A stretch of 64,000 nt of DNA from Gorsachius magnificus (GCA_034008185.1 CM067086.1:69982286-70046285); one strand, 5' to 3'; positions 1 to 10,032 are shown, counted from the first letter of the stretch. Numbers and translations are program-made. The notes: generated by a model not told the origin, from the sequence alone.

Positions 1-1088
1 TAATATTTCTGTAGGAGGTTTGTTTACCAATCTTTATTTAAAAATTTGGAGATGAAATAAATTACTGTAACATTTTCAGTTAAATATAGACCACTCCTAA
101 TCAGGTTTTTGTCCAGTTTGGGGCAAGAGGACTTGGGATGACTGAGAGGCTCATCAGGAGAGGAGGCGCTGGCAGGACAGCGTCTGTGGGCAATGCCCAA
201 AACTCCTCCCTGCTGTAATCAATGCAATCAGCTGATGAGGGCCAGAGTAAAGGACACCTTATTAAAATACACACCACATCTCTACAGACTTGAACCACAG
301 GCATTCCTTAGGCATTTCATGACCCTTCCACTTCAAAGACAGCTTTTTCTGGGAAGGCAGTTAGAAATCTGCAACCCACAACTCGAAATGAAGATTAACT
401 GGAGTGGTGTTTTGGACTGCAGCCTCCCACAGACCATTTATTGTTGACTATGATGCTTCCAAATGGTGATGGACTTGAATTTAGAGAAACAAGATGGCAC
501 TGACAGATGCAAACCGTTGCTTTTGGCAGCTGGAAGCGGAGCAGCTGAAAGGAATGGCATTTTGCTGTGGAGCTGGAAAACTTGGCAGGAGCTCAGGCTT
601 TAAAAGCCCACCACTGTTACTGGGTGGATGGTTTATCGTCTTCACAGATCATCGGGCTTCATAATGGGAAGAGACATGAAATTTGGAAAGAAGCGTAAAA
701 ACAGTGGTGATGTTCCCTTGCTAATTGCCTCCTGCTCTGCCAGAACGAGGTGGCAAAACACAGGGACTTTCAGCACTGCTGCCACCGGGACCCCAGAGCC
801 CGAGGAGAGAGAAGGCAGGTGGAGGAAGATATCGGAACAGAGCTGGAAGAGATTTAGCTGGAAGCTCAGGGAAATCTCAGCGGCGCAACTGCAGCAGGCA
901 GCAGCTGATTGTGGAGCAGATGTCCACATCTCTTCCTTCTTCTGGAGAGATAATGGCAGCACAGCTAAAACGGCGCTGTGGAAAATAAGGTTTTAAGTAA
1001 ACACGAATGTAACAGGGATTACTTTGTTCGCTTGAAATACATATTGGGCAATATTTCAGATGATAGGTATTTTTCATGAGTGTTTAAA
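1..1088. other. Unique non-coding sequence, no gene recognised
   Basis: No repeat family or protein domain was recognised. Short open frames of about 60-120 codons lie on both strands around 630-1000 and overlap each other, as expected by chance. No convincing splice-site pair frames any of them. Confidence 0.5.
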
Positions 1089-1440
1089 GGGGAGACCTGA
1101 TTGCAGCCATTCAGAGCTTAAAGGGGGCCCAGAGGAAAGGGGGGGACAAGCTTTTTAGTAGGGCCAGCTGGGACAGGACCAGGGGGGATGGCTTTAAACT
1201 GAAGCAGGGGAGGGTTAGACTGGATCTAAGGAAGAAATTCTTTCCAGTGAGGGTGGTGAAACCCTGGCAGGGGTTGCCCCGAGAGGGGGTGGAGGCCCCA
1301 TCCCTGGGACCGTTCCAGGCCAGGTTGGAGGGGGCTGTGAGCAACCTGATGTGGTTCAAGGTGTCCCTGCTCCTGCAGGGGGGTTGGGCTGGGTGACCTC
1401 TGGGGGTCCCTTCCAACCCAAACTATTCCATGATCCTATG
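1089..1440 (+). mobile_element. CR1 LINE fragment, 3' end (group G1)
   Basis: This is a 5'-truncated CR1 retrotransposon copy. It begins in the ORF2 C-terminal region (GGGGAGACCTGATT at its start) and runs through the conserved CR1 3' segment. A CTGCAGG-rich stretch and a 'GACCTCTGGGGGTCCCTTCC' stretch precede a degenerate ATTCTATGA-type tail (CCATGATCCTATG). It matches the copies at 34924, 46552 and 52419 closely over most of its length. The frame is broken and the copy is dead. CR1 is the dominant avian LINE and inserts by target-primed reverse transcription, so 5' truncation is usual. Confidence 0.95.
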
Positions 1441-1620
1441 TTTATCTCATGTGTGGGCTCTTTGGGGCCAGTCAATGACCAGTGTTCATACTGGGTAGCC
1501 ATGAAGTGCTGTGAAGAGCTTTTGAGAAGCTCTTGGCTCATCGGCAAGGGCCATGGCAGAGGCGATGAAGGCAATGCGTCTGCTGGAGTGTTGGTGTCTA
1601 ATGCTGATTGACCTGTCCCT
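1441..1620. other. Unique spacer between two CR1 copies
   Basis: About 180 bp of sequence without a recognised repeat or gene separates two CR1 copies in the same orientation. Confidence 0.5.
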
Positions 1621-1891
1621 CCTGGGGGGAGCCCTCATCGCTCCCTACAACTGCCTGAGAGGAGGGGGGAGCCGGGGGGGTCGGGCTCTGCTCCCAGGGA
1701 AGGGGCGATGGGACGAGGGGCACCGGCCTCAAGTTGTGGCAGGGCGGGGTGAGCTTGGCCCTGGGGAACAATAAGGGGTCGAGCCCCGCCCGGGGGGATT
1801 GAACAGCCGGGCAGAGGCGTGCTGAGGGCCAGGGTTTGGGGGTGGTGGCGGGGTAGGGGAAGCTTGGGCTGGGGGAGCTGAAAGGGCTTTT
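1621..1891 (+). mobile_element. CR1 LINE fragment, upstream half (group G2), split by LTR insertion
   Basis: The fragment starts at a CR1 motif (GGGGGGAGCCCTCATCGCTC) and continues to GCTGAAAGGGCTTTT, where a solo LTR interrupts it. The missing 3' end resumes at 2671. Compared with the related copy at 30380 it lacks about 50 bp after the 'GGGGAACAA' motif near 1764, so it carries an internal deletion as well. The break falls exactly on the duplicated pentamer CTTTT, which dates the CR1 as older than the LTR. Confidence 0.93.
1887..1891. repeat. Target-site duplication CTTTT, left copy (LTR-C)
   Basis: The five bases CTTTT directly precede the TG of LTR-C. They recur at 2666-2670 directly after its terminal CA. 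A 5-bp duplication is typical of class III (ERVL-like) and some other avian retroelements. Confidence 0.9.
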
Positions 1892-2090
1892 TGTCACGAT
1901 CCACTATTGGGTTGAACAGTTTGGCAGAGGTTAAACCCCCTTGCTTTCCAACTGACCTCAGATAATTCTGGGAGGTTGGGGGTGGCTGGGCTTAACTTCT
2001 GATTAACTCCAATGTTTTATCGTGACTAGGTTCCTTTTACATTCTCGGGAACAGAATTAAGACTCAAAACGGAGTCAAGTGCCAAGTCAC

Positions 2091-2096
2091 TTTATT
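2091..2096 (-). promoter_or_regulatory. Polyadenylation signal AATAAA of LTR-C
   Basis: TTTATT on the plus strand reads AATAAA on the minus strand. It sits about 200 bp before the 3' end of the minus-strand LTR, where an R-region signal is expected, which supports the strand call. Confidence 0.7.
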
Positions 2097-2099
2097 TGG

Positions 2100-2175
2100 C
2101 CAACAACAAATGCGCGAGAGAAAAGCAGAGAAAGAGAGGAAAAGTGAGAAAGGGAAAGAGAAGGGGAGAAACAAA
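2100..2175. repeat. Purine-rich tract (GA-rich) inside LTR-C
   Basis: A run of G and A with only scattered pyrimidines. Read on the LTR sense (minus) strand it is a pyrimidine tract just upstream of the AATAAA signal. It is simple-sequence DNA with no reading frame of interest. Confidence 0.8.
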
Positions 2176-2224
2176 CGGCACGGGAGTGTTGCGATAGCTG
2201 CCACCACGGGTCTATGTGCTGTCC

Positions 2225-2278
2225 GTGCGGCCTGAGCGATCCACGCGGTCCATGCGGCTGGTGCGGCCCGAGTGGTCC
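2225..2278. repeat. Decayed 18-bp tandem repeat, 3 units, in LTR-C
   Basis: Units at 2225-2242, 2243-2260 and 2261-2278. Units 1 and 3 agree at 15 of 18 positions (both begin GTGCGGCC), and unit 2 is weaker. Short direct repeats in U3 are common in retroviral LTRs and often hold enhancer sites; that role here is inference. Confidence 0.55.
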
Positions 2279-2491
2279 AATGCACCTGATGTATCTTCAA
2301 ATCTGGTGGAGTGTAGATGTTCCTGGATGCTCCCCCGGTTTCTGCGGGTCCCCCCTTTCATAGGGTTGTCTTTTTGCATAGTCAATGACTGTTTTGCATA
2401 CCCACACCTCCCACTCAGCGTTACTAGAGTATGCTTGAACGTTCTAGGGGGTCCGAGCCCCCTCCCCGTGGTCAGTCAACTCTGGGCCCGG

Positions 2492-2501
2492 GCGCATGCG
2501 C
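2492..2501. promoter_or_regulatory. NRF-1-type palindrome in LTR-C
   Basis: GCGCATGCGC is an exact match to the core of the known NRF-1 recognition sequence. It lies in the presumed U3, about 130 bp upstream of the TATA-like box in the minus-strand reading. Binding is not shown. Confidence 0.5.
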
Positions 2502-2665
2502 AGAGGACGTGTACTCCAAGATAACAGGACACAGGTTCCTGTGGGGTGGGTCTCAATGGGCTGAAACTGGTGATTAAACTGCCCCGCTCAGTTGCTGTGG
2601 TGATTAGGCTTCGGTAGATAAGCTTGCCTGCCACCAATGTTGAGACAAGTTTCTAGTCCCTTACA

Positions 2666-2670
2666 CTTTT
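2666..2670. repeat. Target-site duplication CTTTT, right copy (LTR-C)
   Basis: Identical to 1887-1891 and directly follows the terminal CA of the LTR. Confidence 0.9.
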
Positions 2671-2698
2671 CCAACCTAAAAGATTCTGTGATTCTGAG
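2671..2698 (+). mobile_element. CR1 LINE fragment, 3' tail of the split copy
   Basis: CCAACCTAAAAGATTCTGTG and the following ATTCTGA are the CR1 3' terminus expected directly after GGGCTTTT. In the uninterrupted relative at 30645-30668 the same junction is continuous. This is the downstream half of the CR1 at 1621-1891. Confidence 0.92.
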
Positions 2699-4008
2699 AA
2701 ATCTTGTGAGCCTGGCAGTCAAAATACCAAAAAGTACAAAGCGTTAGAGCTACGAGTCTTGTATGGTTGATTGCTTCAAACTTATTTCTTGGTAGTGCTG
2801 GCCAAACACAACACTTTATTTCTGTGAAAAGGTTAAATAGATAAATTATCTTAATTGGGATTTTTTTAAATCAAAATCCTGTGTTTATAAAATGTGATTT
2901 TTAAAAAAAAAAATGTTTACACACTGTGTGTTTCCGTGCGTCTGTGCTGGTTTGCACTCCCTGCAAATCTCACAAATGCAGGAACACAAATGCACAAATG
3001 CAGCTTTCTGCCTCCTTTAGAAGCAACAGCAGCATTTTATCAAAGATGCAAACGAAATCTTTAGCATTTAAAAAAAATTCATAGAGTCCAATGATTTTGT
3101 TTTCCCTCTCCACTGTTCTACAAAGGAGCAGCTTTGCTCCTCAGTCCTTTTTTCCTCAAATAAGCAATACCTAAAGGAGAGTTTGCTGCGCTGTTACAGG
3201 GGTGAGAGCTCGGAAAGAAGGTGTGAAATCCAAGATCGTTTTCTGGCTGTTATGTATTAAATTAGAGTAAAGCTTCCTGAGGTGAAAAGAATCTCTCTCC
3301 ATTACCACACTCTCGGCTGTAAAATGTGTAGGTTACATCTCATTATCACGTAAGGAATTAGCACCTCAAGGTCATGAATAACAAAGCAGAGGCTGTGACC
3401 CTCTGCAGAACTGGCTTATTAAGTCAGCTAAGTGTGTACGTGTAATTTCCTAACCTTTTTATGACCTTCACAGATTTAGGTCGCTGAAATGTGCATCGGG
3501 AGAGCGCGTTTCTTCAGGACCCTTAGTACGAGATTAGATTGTTCAGAGGCATTTTGCGTAGTGGGTGGGTTTTGCAAGCTGTGGAAATTTTTGGTGCCCA
3601 TCTGACCGTAGTGAAGGGATGTTTGGTTGTGTCCCACGGGGTCTAGGGCCGCAGGGTGGGAAAGGTGCACATGTGCGGTACCGTACCCCATGGAGGGGAG
3701 CGCGGCGCTGCGGGGACACGGGGGGGATGGCTGCCTGGGGTGCTGGTGCCAGCACTCGCCTTCACCGTCCTGTCGATCCCCGGGGGACACGGGGCAGCAG
3801 TGGAGATGCCGGGAGGGCGGTGGGATTGCAAAGGGCTGGCAGCGTGCTCCCCTGGAATGTGAAGGGGCTGGGGACCACTTACAACTGCTTGGGAATAAAT
3901 AAAATCACCTGTAAAGGCTGAGCGGTACCTGCAGTGCCCCTGCAGGAGCATAAGCATGGCGTGCTGGGTGTCAGGGGCTGGTTTCTCTTCTGCAAGAGAG
4001 TGAAACCA
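2699..4008. other. Unique non-coding sequence
   Basis: AT-rich in the first part, with A/T homopolymer runs near 2865-2915 and 3067-3077, and small CACAAATGCA direct repeats near 2972-3002. A GC-rich patch covers 3640-3850 and yields overlapping frames of up to 118 codons on both strands, which I regard as composition artefacts. AATAAATAAA occurs at 3893 without an associated gene. Confidence 0.5.
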
Positions 4009-4012
4009 CAGC
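4009..4012. repeat. Target-site duplication CAGC, left copy (LTR-A)
   Basis: CAGC precedes the TG of LTR-A and recurs at 5143-5146 after its terminal CA. A 4-bp duplication is the habit of class I (gammaretrovirus-like) elements. Confidence 0.82.
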
Positions 4013-4246
4013 TGAAGGGAGGCTAAAGGGTTAACAAAAGGACCTTTGTGAAGCCAACTGTAAATCCATCTTAAATTGCCAGCACTGTGTTTTAGATTAA
4101 CTTACTAATCATATGAAGTAAACTATAGATAAGAAACTAACACTGTAGGGAATGTGGAAGAGGAGAGATTAGTAGGAGATGGCCCGTCTTTGTTACAGGC
4201 CTTGGAAGGCTGTAGGAGAACAAAGCGTCTGGCACTTGGTCGCTAT

Positions 4247-4739
4247 GATAGCCAGTGTCGATATGATGATAGCCAATGTCGGTATGAGGATAGCCAGTGT
4301 CGATATGATGATAGCCAATGTCAGTATGAGGATAGCCAATGTCGGTATGAGGATAGCCAATGTCGATATGGGGATAGCCAATGTCGGTATGAGGATAGCC
4401 AGTGTCGGTATGAGGATAGCCAGTGTCGGTATGAGGATAGCCAATGTCGGTATGAGGATAGCCAGTGTCGGTATGAGGATAGCCAATGTCGGTATGAGGA
4501 TAGCCAGTGTCGGTATGAGGATAGCCAATGTCGGTATGAGGATAGCCAGTGTCGGTATGAGGATAGCCAGTGTCGGTATGAGGATAGCCAATGTCGGTAT
4601 GAGGATAGCCAATGTCGGTATGAGGATAGCCAATGTCGGTATGAGGATAGCCAATGTCGGTATGAGGATAGCCAATGTCGGTATGAGGATAGCCAATGTC
4701 GGTATGAGGATAGCCAATGTCGGTATGAGGATAGCCAAG
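4247..4739 (+). repeat. 21-bp minisatellite inside LTR-A, 23 units plus a partial
   Basis: The unit begins GATAGCCAATG and ends TCGGTATGAG. I count 23 complete units and a partial last one. Units differ mainly at one site (CCAATG or CCAGTG), and early units also carry TCGATATG. The order from 5' to 3', with N for AATG and S for AGTG, is S N S N N N N S S N S N S N S S then seven N. The unit is a multiple of three and stop-free in five of six frames, so it produces long spurious frames on both strands (211 and 231 codons). These are not genes. Confidence 0.97.
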
Positions 4740-4884
4740 TCGATGAGGAGCCAGCTGGTACCGGCTGTGTTGTTCTGACAGCGGAATAAGCGGGGTAGAA
4801 GCTGGAGTTCACCAAAAGGACAAAGTGAAGAAGAGGAGTGGATGAAGTAAACAACCCCTGAAGACCACCGACTCAAATCACTGA

Positions 4885-4892
4885 GCATGCGC
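4885..4892. promoter_or_regulatory. NRF-1-like GCATGCGC in LTR-A
   Basis: The core GCATGCGC sits in TGAGCATGCGCAGT, one mismatch from the full NRF-1 palindrome. It lies about 35 bp upstream of the CCAAT motif. The same position in LTR-B is identical (14933-14940). Function is inferred from the motif only. Confidence 0.4.
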
Positions 4893-5085
4893 AGTGGGGA
4901 GGGACTTATGGAAATGACCTCTTGAAACCAATTTTAATACAAAGCGGGGACAGGTTGTGCCTATGTATAGGCGTATTGGGAAACTTCATGCATATGGAAC
5001 ACTTTGCTACCTATACACGGGGCACGCTGCCGTGCTGCGGTGCGCAGGACTTTGGTGGGACTGCCCCCCGTGCTGCCCAGCGCTG

Positions 5086-5091
5086 AATAAC
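5086..5091 (+). promoter_or_regulatory. Variant polyadenylation signal AATAAC of LTR-A
   Basis: AATAAC in the context GCTGAATAACCATAGC lies about 50 bp before the LTR end, where a poly(A) signal is expected. The last base departs from AATAAA. LTR-B has the same variant, so it was probably in the source element. Confidence 0.5.
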
Positions 5092-5142
5092 CATAGCGAC
5101 TGTACAATCTTACAGATTGTGGAGTCTGTTTTCCGCACGTCA

Positions 5143-5146
5143 CAGC
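5143..5146. repeat. Target-site duplication CAGC, right copy (LTR-A)
   Basis: Identical to 4009-4012 and follows the terminal CA of the LTR directly. Confidence 0.82.
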
Positions 5147-5839
5147 CATAGAGGTTTGGTGAAAAAATTAATAACCCCAAAGCATCAAAGGCTTCTGTAG
5201 GTCCGTCATTCACCTGCGCTGCCACGACAGCCGGGTCAACCCATGGCCAAGGTAAGAGCACGCCAAGGCGTGGGCCGCAGGCACCTTTCTGCAGCCACCA
5301 AGGCTGTGCTGGCAGAGTTCCTATGGGATGTTGTCCCATTAGCAGTTTGGCTGATATCCTTCAGGTTTTTCTTCTTTGTTCATTTTTTTCCTCTCTCCTT
5401 TGCCTGAATCATTTCACACCGTTTATCTCGGATAATTACATATTTGCGTTGTCTGCGTTGATCTGTTTTCTCCCTTTTACCTGTACCTTTCTTCCGTGGG
5501 TCAGCGCACGACCGGCTGTGGATGAGAATCTGCTTATGTAAGGTGAGCTCACAAGAAAAGAAAGCCTCAGTTTCTTCTTCAGCTTTAAATAATTTTTCTT
5601 TACATAACATTTGTTTTCAAGCGATCTTTTTGCGTGTGTTTGTTTTTATCACAATAACATATGGTCCAGTGGATGCTGCCTAACTGTTATAAATAATTTA
5701 GCAGCAAGTAGGGGATATAAAATGCGTACCCTGGCAAATGTGCGAGTCCTTTTAGCAAAGTTTATAATGGAGCAATATGACAAAGCAGAACAGGGAAGAC
5801 ACTGAAATATAAAAATCCTTTTGTACATGACAACTGTAA
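5147..5839. other. Unique non-coding sequence
   Basis: T-rich in 5360-5640. No repeat family, RNA gene or recognisable exon was seen. Confidence 0.5.
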
Positions 5840-6336
5840 TTCACAGACTGGCAGGGGCCGGCAGGGCCCTCCGGAGCTCCCCCAGTGCCACCCCCCTGCC
5901 CAAGCAGGCTCACCCAGAGCAGGGGGCACAGGACAGCGGCCAGGCGGGGGTTGAAGATCTCCAGAGAAGGAGACTCCACAGCCCCCCTGGGCAGCCTGGG
6001 CCAGGGCTCCGGCACCCTCAAAGTCAACAAGTTCTTCTTCACGTTCACCTGGAACCTCTTCTGCTTCAGGTTGTGCCCATGGCGCTGGGCACCACTGGGA
6101 AGAGTCTGGCTCCATCCTGGTGACCCCCACCCTGGAGATATTTGTAGGTGTTGATGAGATCCCCTCTCAGCCTTCTCTTCTCCAGGCTGAACAAGCCCAG
6201 CTCCCTCAGCCTTTCCTCCTAGGGGAGATGCTCCAGTCCCCCCATCATCCTTGTTGCTCTCCTCTGGACTCTCTCCAGGAGTTCCTCATCTTTCTTGAAC
6301 CGGGGAGCCCAGAACTGGACCCAGTGCTCCAGGTGC
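5840..6336 (-). mobile_element. CR1 LINE fragment (group G3)
   Basis: A minus-strand CR1 copy of about 500 bp covering the ORF2 C-terminal region and its 3' end. The reverse complement of 6125-6330 encodes recognisable CR1 ORF2 residues (for example [20 protein letters not shown]). It has lost a stretch around 6080 relative to the sister copy at 38599: the segment between CCATGGC and GCTGGGCACC is shorter. The 5' end is truncated at 6336. Frames are broken. Confidence 0.95.
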
Positions 6337-7069
6337 GCTAATGGGCTCAGTGACGGTGTGCGTGATAGAAAGGTTAATAAATGATATAACTGCTTGATGT
6401 CTCCTCCTCTGGGCTGCCAGCCAGTGATTTGCAATCACGCCAAATTGTATGACACTGCCGGAGTCAGAATTTTGAATGTTCTAAGTGATTTAGAGGTTTA
6501 AGCAGCTAGGAAGCTTAACAGACACGGCAGGTTAAAGCAATTTCATGGGAAAGTTGCTTTTTCACGTTTTCATCCTGCCTTACCTGCTCTGTGAAATTCT
6601 ATGCCAAATTTCCTTTGTAAGCCCTTGAAGAGGAGAAGTCACAGGCTTTGATGTTCAGACTGAGGCTCAGCAAACTCAATTTTATGATAGTTGGATTAAT
6701 ATCCCATTGGCCACTCTGTTTTTCCAAGATGTTTCACACAGCTTTTTTTTTTTTTTTTTTTTAAGAAAAAGGTAACATTTGGAAAAAAATGGAATTGTTC
6801 TTGGTTTCTGTCCCATTGCCTGTGGCGCGATGCCCCGGTGTTCGTGACCCAAAGAGCGCATGGCAATGGGCACGGGGCTGGCACTCGCTGCCTCCCATGC
6901 CTTGCTCTGCCCCCAGGCCTGGCAGTAAACGGCTTGTGGGTGCCGGAGGAAATGCTGAGGACAAAGTCGACACAGGGGTAGGGTGGGGTTAAAAGGTTCT
7001 TTATGGCCCCCCGCCTTTTGAGTAGGCACGCACTGTTTGTACCTATACATACATGTAAGTACTGTTTGT
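6337..7069. other. Unique non-coding sequence with a poly(T) run
   Basis: Apart from a 20-base T run at 6743-6762, no recognisable repeat or gene is present. Confidence 0.5.
6743..6762. repeat. Poly(T) tract, 20 bases
   Basis: Uninterrupted T20. No SINE or LINE body was recognised next to it. Confidence 0.95.
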
Positions 7070-7232
7070 TTGTATATAAATATGTTTATATTTATTTATT
7101 ATACATATTATATATTTATATAAATAGAAGTACTTTTATATACAAGTATATATATAAGTATATATATAAAAGTGTGCATATATGTGTATATATGAGTGTA
7201 TACATATACACAAACAGTACTTATATATAAAA
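7070..7232. repeat. AT-rich microsatellite-like region (TATA-rich)
   Basis: About 160 bp of imperfect TATA and TTTATA repeats with interspersed GTATA units. A 75-codon Tyr/Ile-rich frame here is a composition artefact. Confidence 0.9.
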
Positions 7233-7783
7233 GCCCCCCTTCAGCTCAGGGATGCCCACTTACAGCCCTGCTAAGTGGGCTACAGCCCTGGTAAATGGGC
7301 TACAGCCCTGGAAAACATCCTGACCTGGTGAGGAGATGCTCAGCTCTGAGCCCTTGCTCTCCCAGTGCATCCCTGGTGTCCCAGATGTATCTGCCAGTTC
7401 ACAGACCGCGTGTTAGGTATGGACTGTGCTCAGCATCTCCTGCTCACTGTGTGAGCTCTTGAGAAGCTCAAGGTCCCAAGCAAATTCGATGCCTAATTTG
7501 TGATTTCCAGCCTGAGCGGTTTAGCTCTTGCAGCAGTCAGAGCTGGAGATTGAAATCCCTCTTGGTCTGCCCCTTGTCCCCACCCTTGCCCCGCTCCCTG
7601 GGCTGGGGGGAAATGCAGGGCAGCTCCTGGGGCTGGTGGGATCCAGGTGGCTTCACCCAGGTCCCTGGAGGGACACCAGATAGAGGGTCAGCCAAGCCCC
7701 ACTTCTGCCCTGGGGATGAGAGAGCTGCCCCGTAAAAACCTCCAGGTCAGCCCTCCATCGCGAGAAGGAGGATAAAAGAAGGA
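7233..7783. other. Unique sequence with a 20-bp tandem repeat
   Basis: A 20-bp unit starting TACAGCCCTG is repeated at 7261-7280 and 7281-7300, with a third partial copy at 7301-7311. The rest shows no recognised feature. Confidence 0.6.
7261..7311. repeat. 20-bp tandem repeat, about 2.5 units
   Basis: Units start with TACAGCCCTG and end with TGGGC; the first two differ at two positions. Confidence 0.85.
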
Positions 7784-7897
7784 TAGATGAGGTGCTTAGG
7801 AACGTGGTTTAGTGGTGGGATGGCAGGGTTATGTTAATGGTTGGACTTGATGATCTTAAAGGGCTTTTCCAACCTAGACGATTCTATGATTCTATGA
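7784..7897 (+). mobile_element. CR1 LINE 3' end (group G4)
   Basis: A short CR1 terminus. It carries the motifs GGTTTAGTGGTGG, GGTTGGACTTGATGATCTTA and TTTTCCAACCTAGACG, and ends in two ATTCTATGA units. This is the classic avian CR1 3' end. Confidence 0.95.
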
Positions 7898-9728
7898 AGC
7901 TGCTGTAGAAGGGAGGAGCGGTGAAGGAGGAGGGTGGCCTGATTCTTTGATTGGCATTGAACACTTTGCTATGGAATTTCAAAAAAAAGACTTGTTTTTT
8001 GAAAAACAATGCAAGGTTTTCTTTGGAAACACAGCATGAGCAAGCGCTCCTGTTCTTTAGTAAGCAAATTAGAGATGACCTTTCCTAAGGTGTTGGCATC
8101 TTGTGCATTATTGCTTATTGCCACATAAATCTCCTATGGTTATTGATTTCCAGGCCTGTCTCTGCCAGTGCTATTGGTAATTTTAGCTTCCCTGCCTTAT
8201 TTCACAGCACGAATGGGCTTTTTTGAGCCATCGCTGCCCACCGTGCTGAAAGTGGCCAGCGCTGGGGGGTGCAGGCTGGGGGGTGCAGGCAGCCGGAGGG
8301 GCTGGCAGCAGCTCTTCCCCCCCAGCACAGGGCCTGTGGGAGGGCTGGGGCACCCGCTCCTGCTCCTGGCGAGGGAAATCTGCTGAACCCTTTGAAGATG
8401 TTCAAGGAAAATTACCATTCTTAAGCTTTACACATATTCTTTTGATTGCTATCATAATTTTTAAAGCAGAGGAACATGTAGAGTTGTGACTGGAGATCAA
8501 TTTTTCTATTTTTTTCTGACCTTTGTCCCTTGCTTTAGCTACAGAAGAAAATTCAATGTGTGCCCGGAGGTGCTGCGGTTGTGGAGACGTGTGTGGTGGC
8601 CCTGTCAAATTATTGCTGGCTGACTCTCCTTGATGGAGAGATAAATCAGGGGGCTGTGTAATGATGTACCTTGGCACCGAGGTCTCCTTTGCCTCTTTCT
8701 CCCTCTTCTCCAGAGGTCCCACCTCTGCCTGGGAACACCTGCCAGATCTCAAGCACAAAACAACAGCTTTCCCAGAGAGGGAAAATATTAAATAGTAAAA
8801 ACTGCACTTTAGGCAGCATCTCCTTGTATTGCTGCTCCTTCCACCCAGCCAGAAACTGGTTGGGAAACAGGAGGTTCTGCAGGATGGTTTATCGGTGTAC
8901 GCAGTCATCTTGATGGGGTTTTGATAGCCATGGCCCGAGCTCTGTGCACAACATATAATTTACACCGAAAGGGGGACGTGCAGATGGTGCTGCAGTATAA
9001 ACACAATAATTTGCACCCTCCAGCACGTCAGCTCGGAAGGGAACCGAGGGGGCTTTTCCCACCCGTGCTTCAGTGAGCCACAAAGCTGTTATCTGGGGGG
9101 GCAGAGGCAGCGGGGAGGTGGGAGGGGGGCGGCTGCTCTGCTGCTCATCTACCAACAAGCCTTCCTCGGACACGCGTCACAATTTGGCGGCGTGTTTTGT
9201 TCACGTGGCTCCGTGGCTACAGTGGGAACAAAAACAATACGCTTTCCTTCCAACGATGAGCTCTAAAGGAATGGCAGAATGAGAGGTGTCAAAAGAAAGC
9301 AAGCCCCGAAAAAAGCAAGAAAATCCGTATTTTTAATGAAGCGGAAGAACAAAATGAAAAAAGCAAAACTTAAAAAATAAGAATACATTTCCATTTTTAA
9401 ATGCGCTGCCTCACAGCCAGTGCTAAAGCAGTTTATAGCCCTTTCCCATGGGGCAACCTCTCTCCCTGGCTTGCAGGCCCCTCACAGGCTGCATCAAGAT
9501 GGGTCTGGCTGCCCTGGCGGTGCCGTGTTTGAATGGGCCCATCTTTCCCAGGCTGTTTTAGGTGTTTTGTCTGTTGCCATTAACATGCATGCCACAAACG
9601 ATTCTGTCATGTGAAGTTCTTTTTCCTCCCAGATGGTTAATGAAGATATTGCAGCGGTGTACTAGGGGTCATGGAGCCCTGTGAGGAGCACACCTGAGGT
9701 TGTGCTGATGTTTGCTTTTTCATGTATT
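7898..9728. other. Unique non-coding sequence
   Basis: A mixture of GC-rich (8220-8380, with a small GGCTGGGGGGTGCA duplication near 8266-8293) and AT-rich (9300-9400) DNA. A 168-codon minus-strand frame at 8402-8908 has no recognisable domain and no splice-site framing. No gene is called. Confidence 0.5.
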
Positions 9729-10032
9729 AGAATCATAGAACCACAAAATGGTTTGGGTTGGAAGGGACCCCCAGAGGTCACCCAGCCCAACCCCCCTGCA
9801 GGAGCAGGGACACCTTGAACCACATCAGGTTGCTCACAGCCCCCTCCAACCTGGCCTGGAATGGTCCCAGGGATGGGGCCTCCACCCCCTCTCGGGGCAA
9901 CCCCTGCCAGGGTTTCACCACCCTCACTGGAAAGAATTTCTGCCTTAGATCCAGTCTAACCCTCCCCTGCTTCAGTTTAAAGCCATCCCCCCTTGTCCTG
10001 TCACAGCTGGCCCTACTAAAAAGATTGTCCCC
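9729..10032 (-). mobile_element. CR1 LINE fragment, 3' end (group G1)
   Basis: Minus-strand copy. The plus strand begins with AGAATCATAGAACCACAAAA, the inverted ATTCTATGA tail, and continues through the G1 3' segment to the ORF2 C-terminal coding region near 10030. It is 5'-truncated, and the homology stops at AAAGATTGTCCCC. Confidence 0.95.

Larger units (their letters stand above)
1892..2665 (-). mobile_element. Solo LTR of an endogenous retrovirus (LTR-C), inserted in a CR1
   Basis: A 774-bp element bounded by TGT...ACA and flanked by the 5-bp direct repeat CTTTT. I read it on the minus strand because AATAAA then lies near its 3' end (2096-2091), followed by GTGACTTGGCACTTGACTCC, a sequence of the R/U5 type. 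A TATA-like TATGAAAG sits at 2362-2355 and a GCGCATGCGC palindrome at 2492-2501, both upstream in that orientation. No internal retroviral sequence is present, so this is a solo LTR left by LTR-LTR recombination. Family placement (ERVL-like by its 5-bp duplication) is inference; the boundaries are seen directly. Confidence 0.9.
4013..5142 (+). mobile_element. Solo LTR with internal minisatellite (LTR-A)
   Basis: A 1130-bp element starting TGAAGGGA and ending CGCACGTCA, flanked by the 4-bp repeat CAGC. The start was set by comparison with LTR-B: similarity begins exactly at TGAAGGGA in both copies and flanks differ. Plus-strand orientation is supported by a CCAAT motif (4928-4932), an AT-rich TATA-like stretch just after it, and AATAAC at 5086-5091 near the 3' end. 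A 21-bp minisatellite fills 4247-4739; without it the LTR would be about 637 bp. No gag, pol or env sequence adjoins it. It is class I ERV-like by duplication length (inference). Confidence 0.88.

Noticed and set aside
4154..4888. Open frames of 177-231 codons on both strands with perfect heptapeptide repeats
   Set aside because: They are translations of the 21-bp minisatellite in LTR-A; five of six frames are open for the same trivial reason.
7003..7230. 75-codon Tyr/Ile-rich frame
   Set aside because: Translation of a TATA-rich simple repeat.
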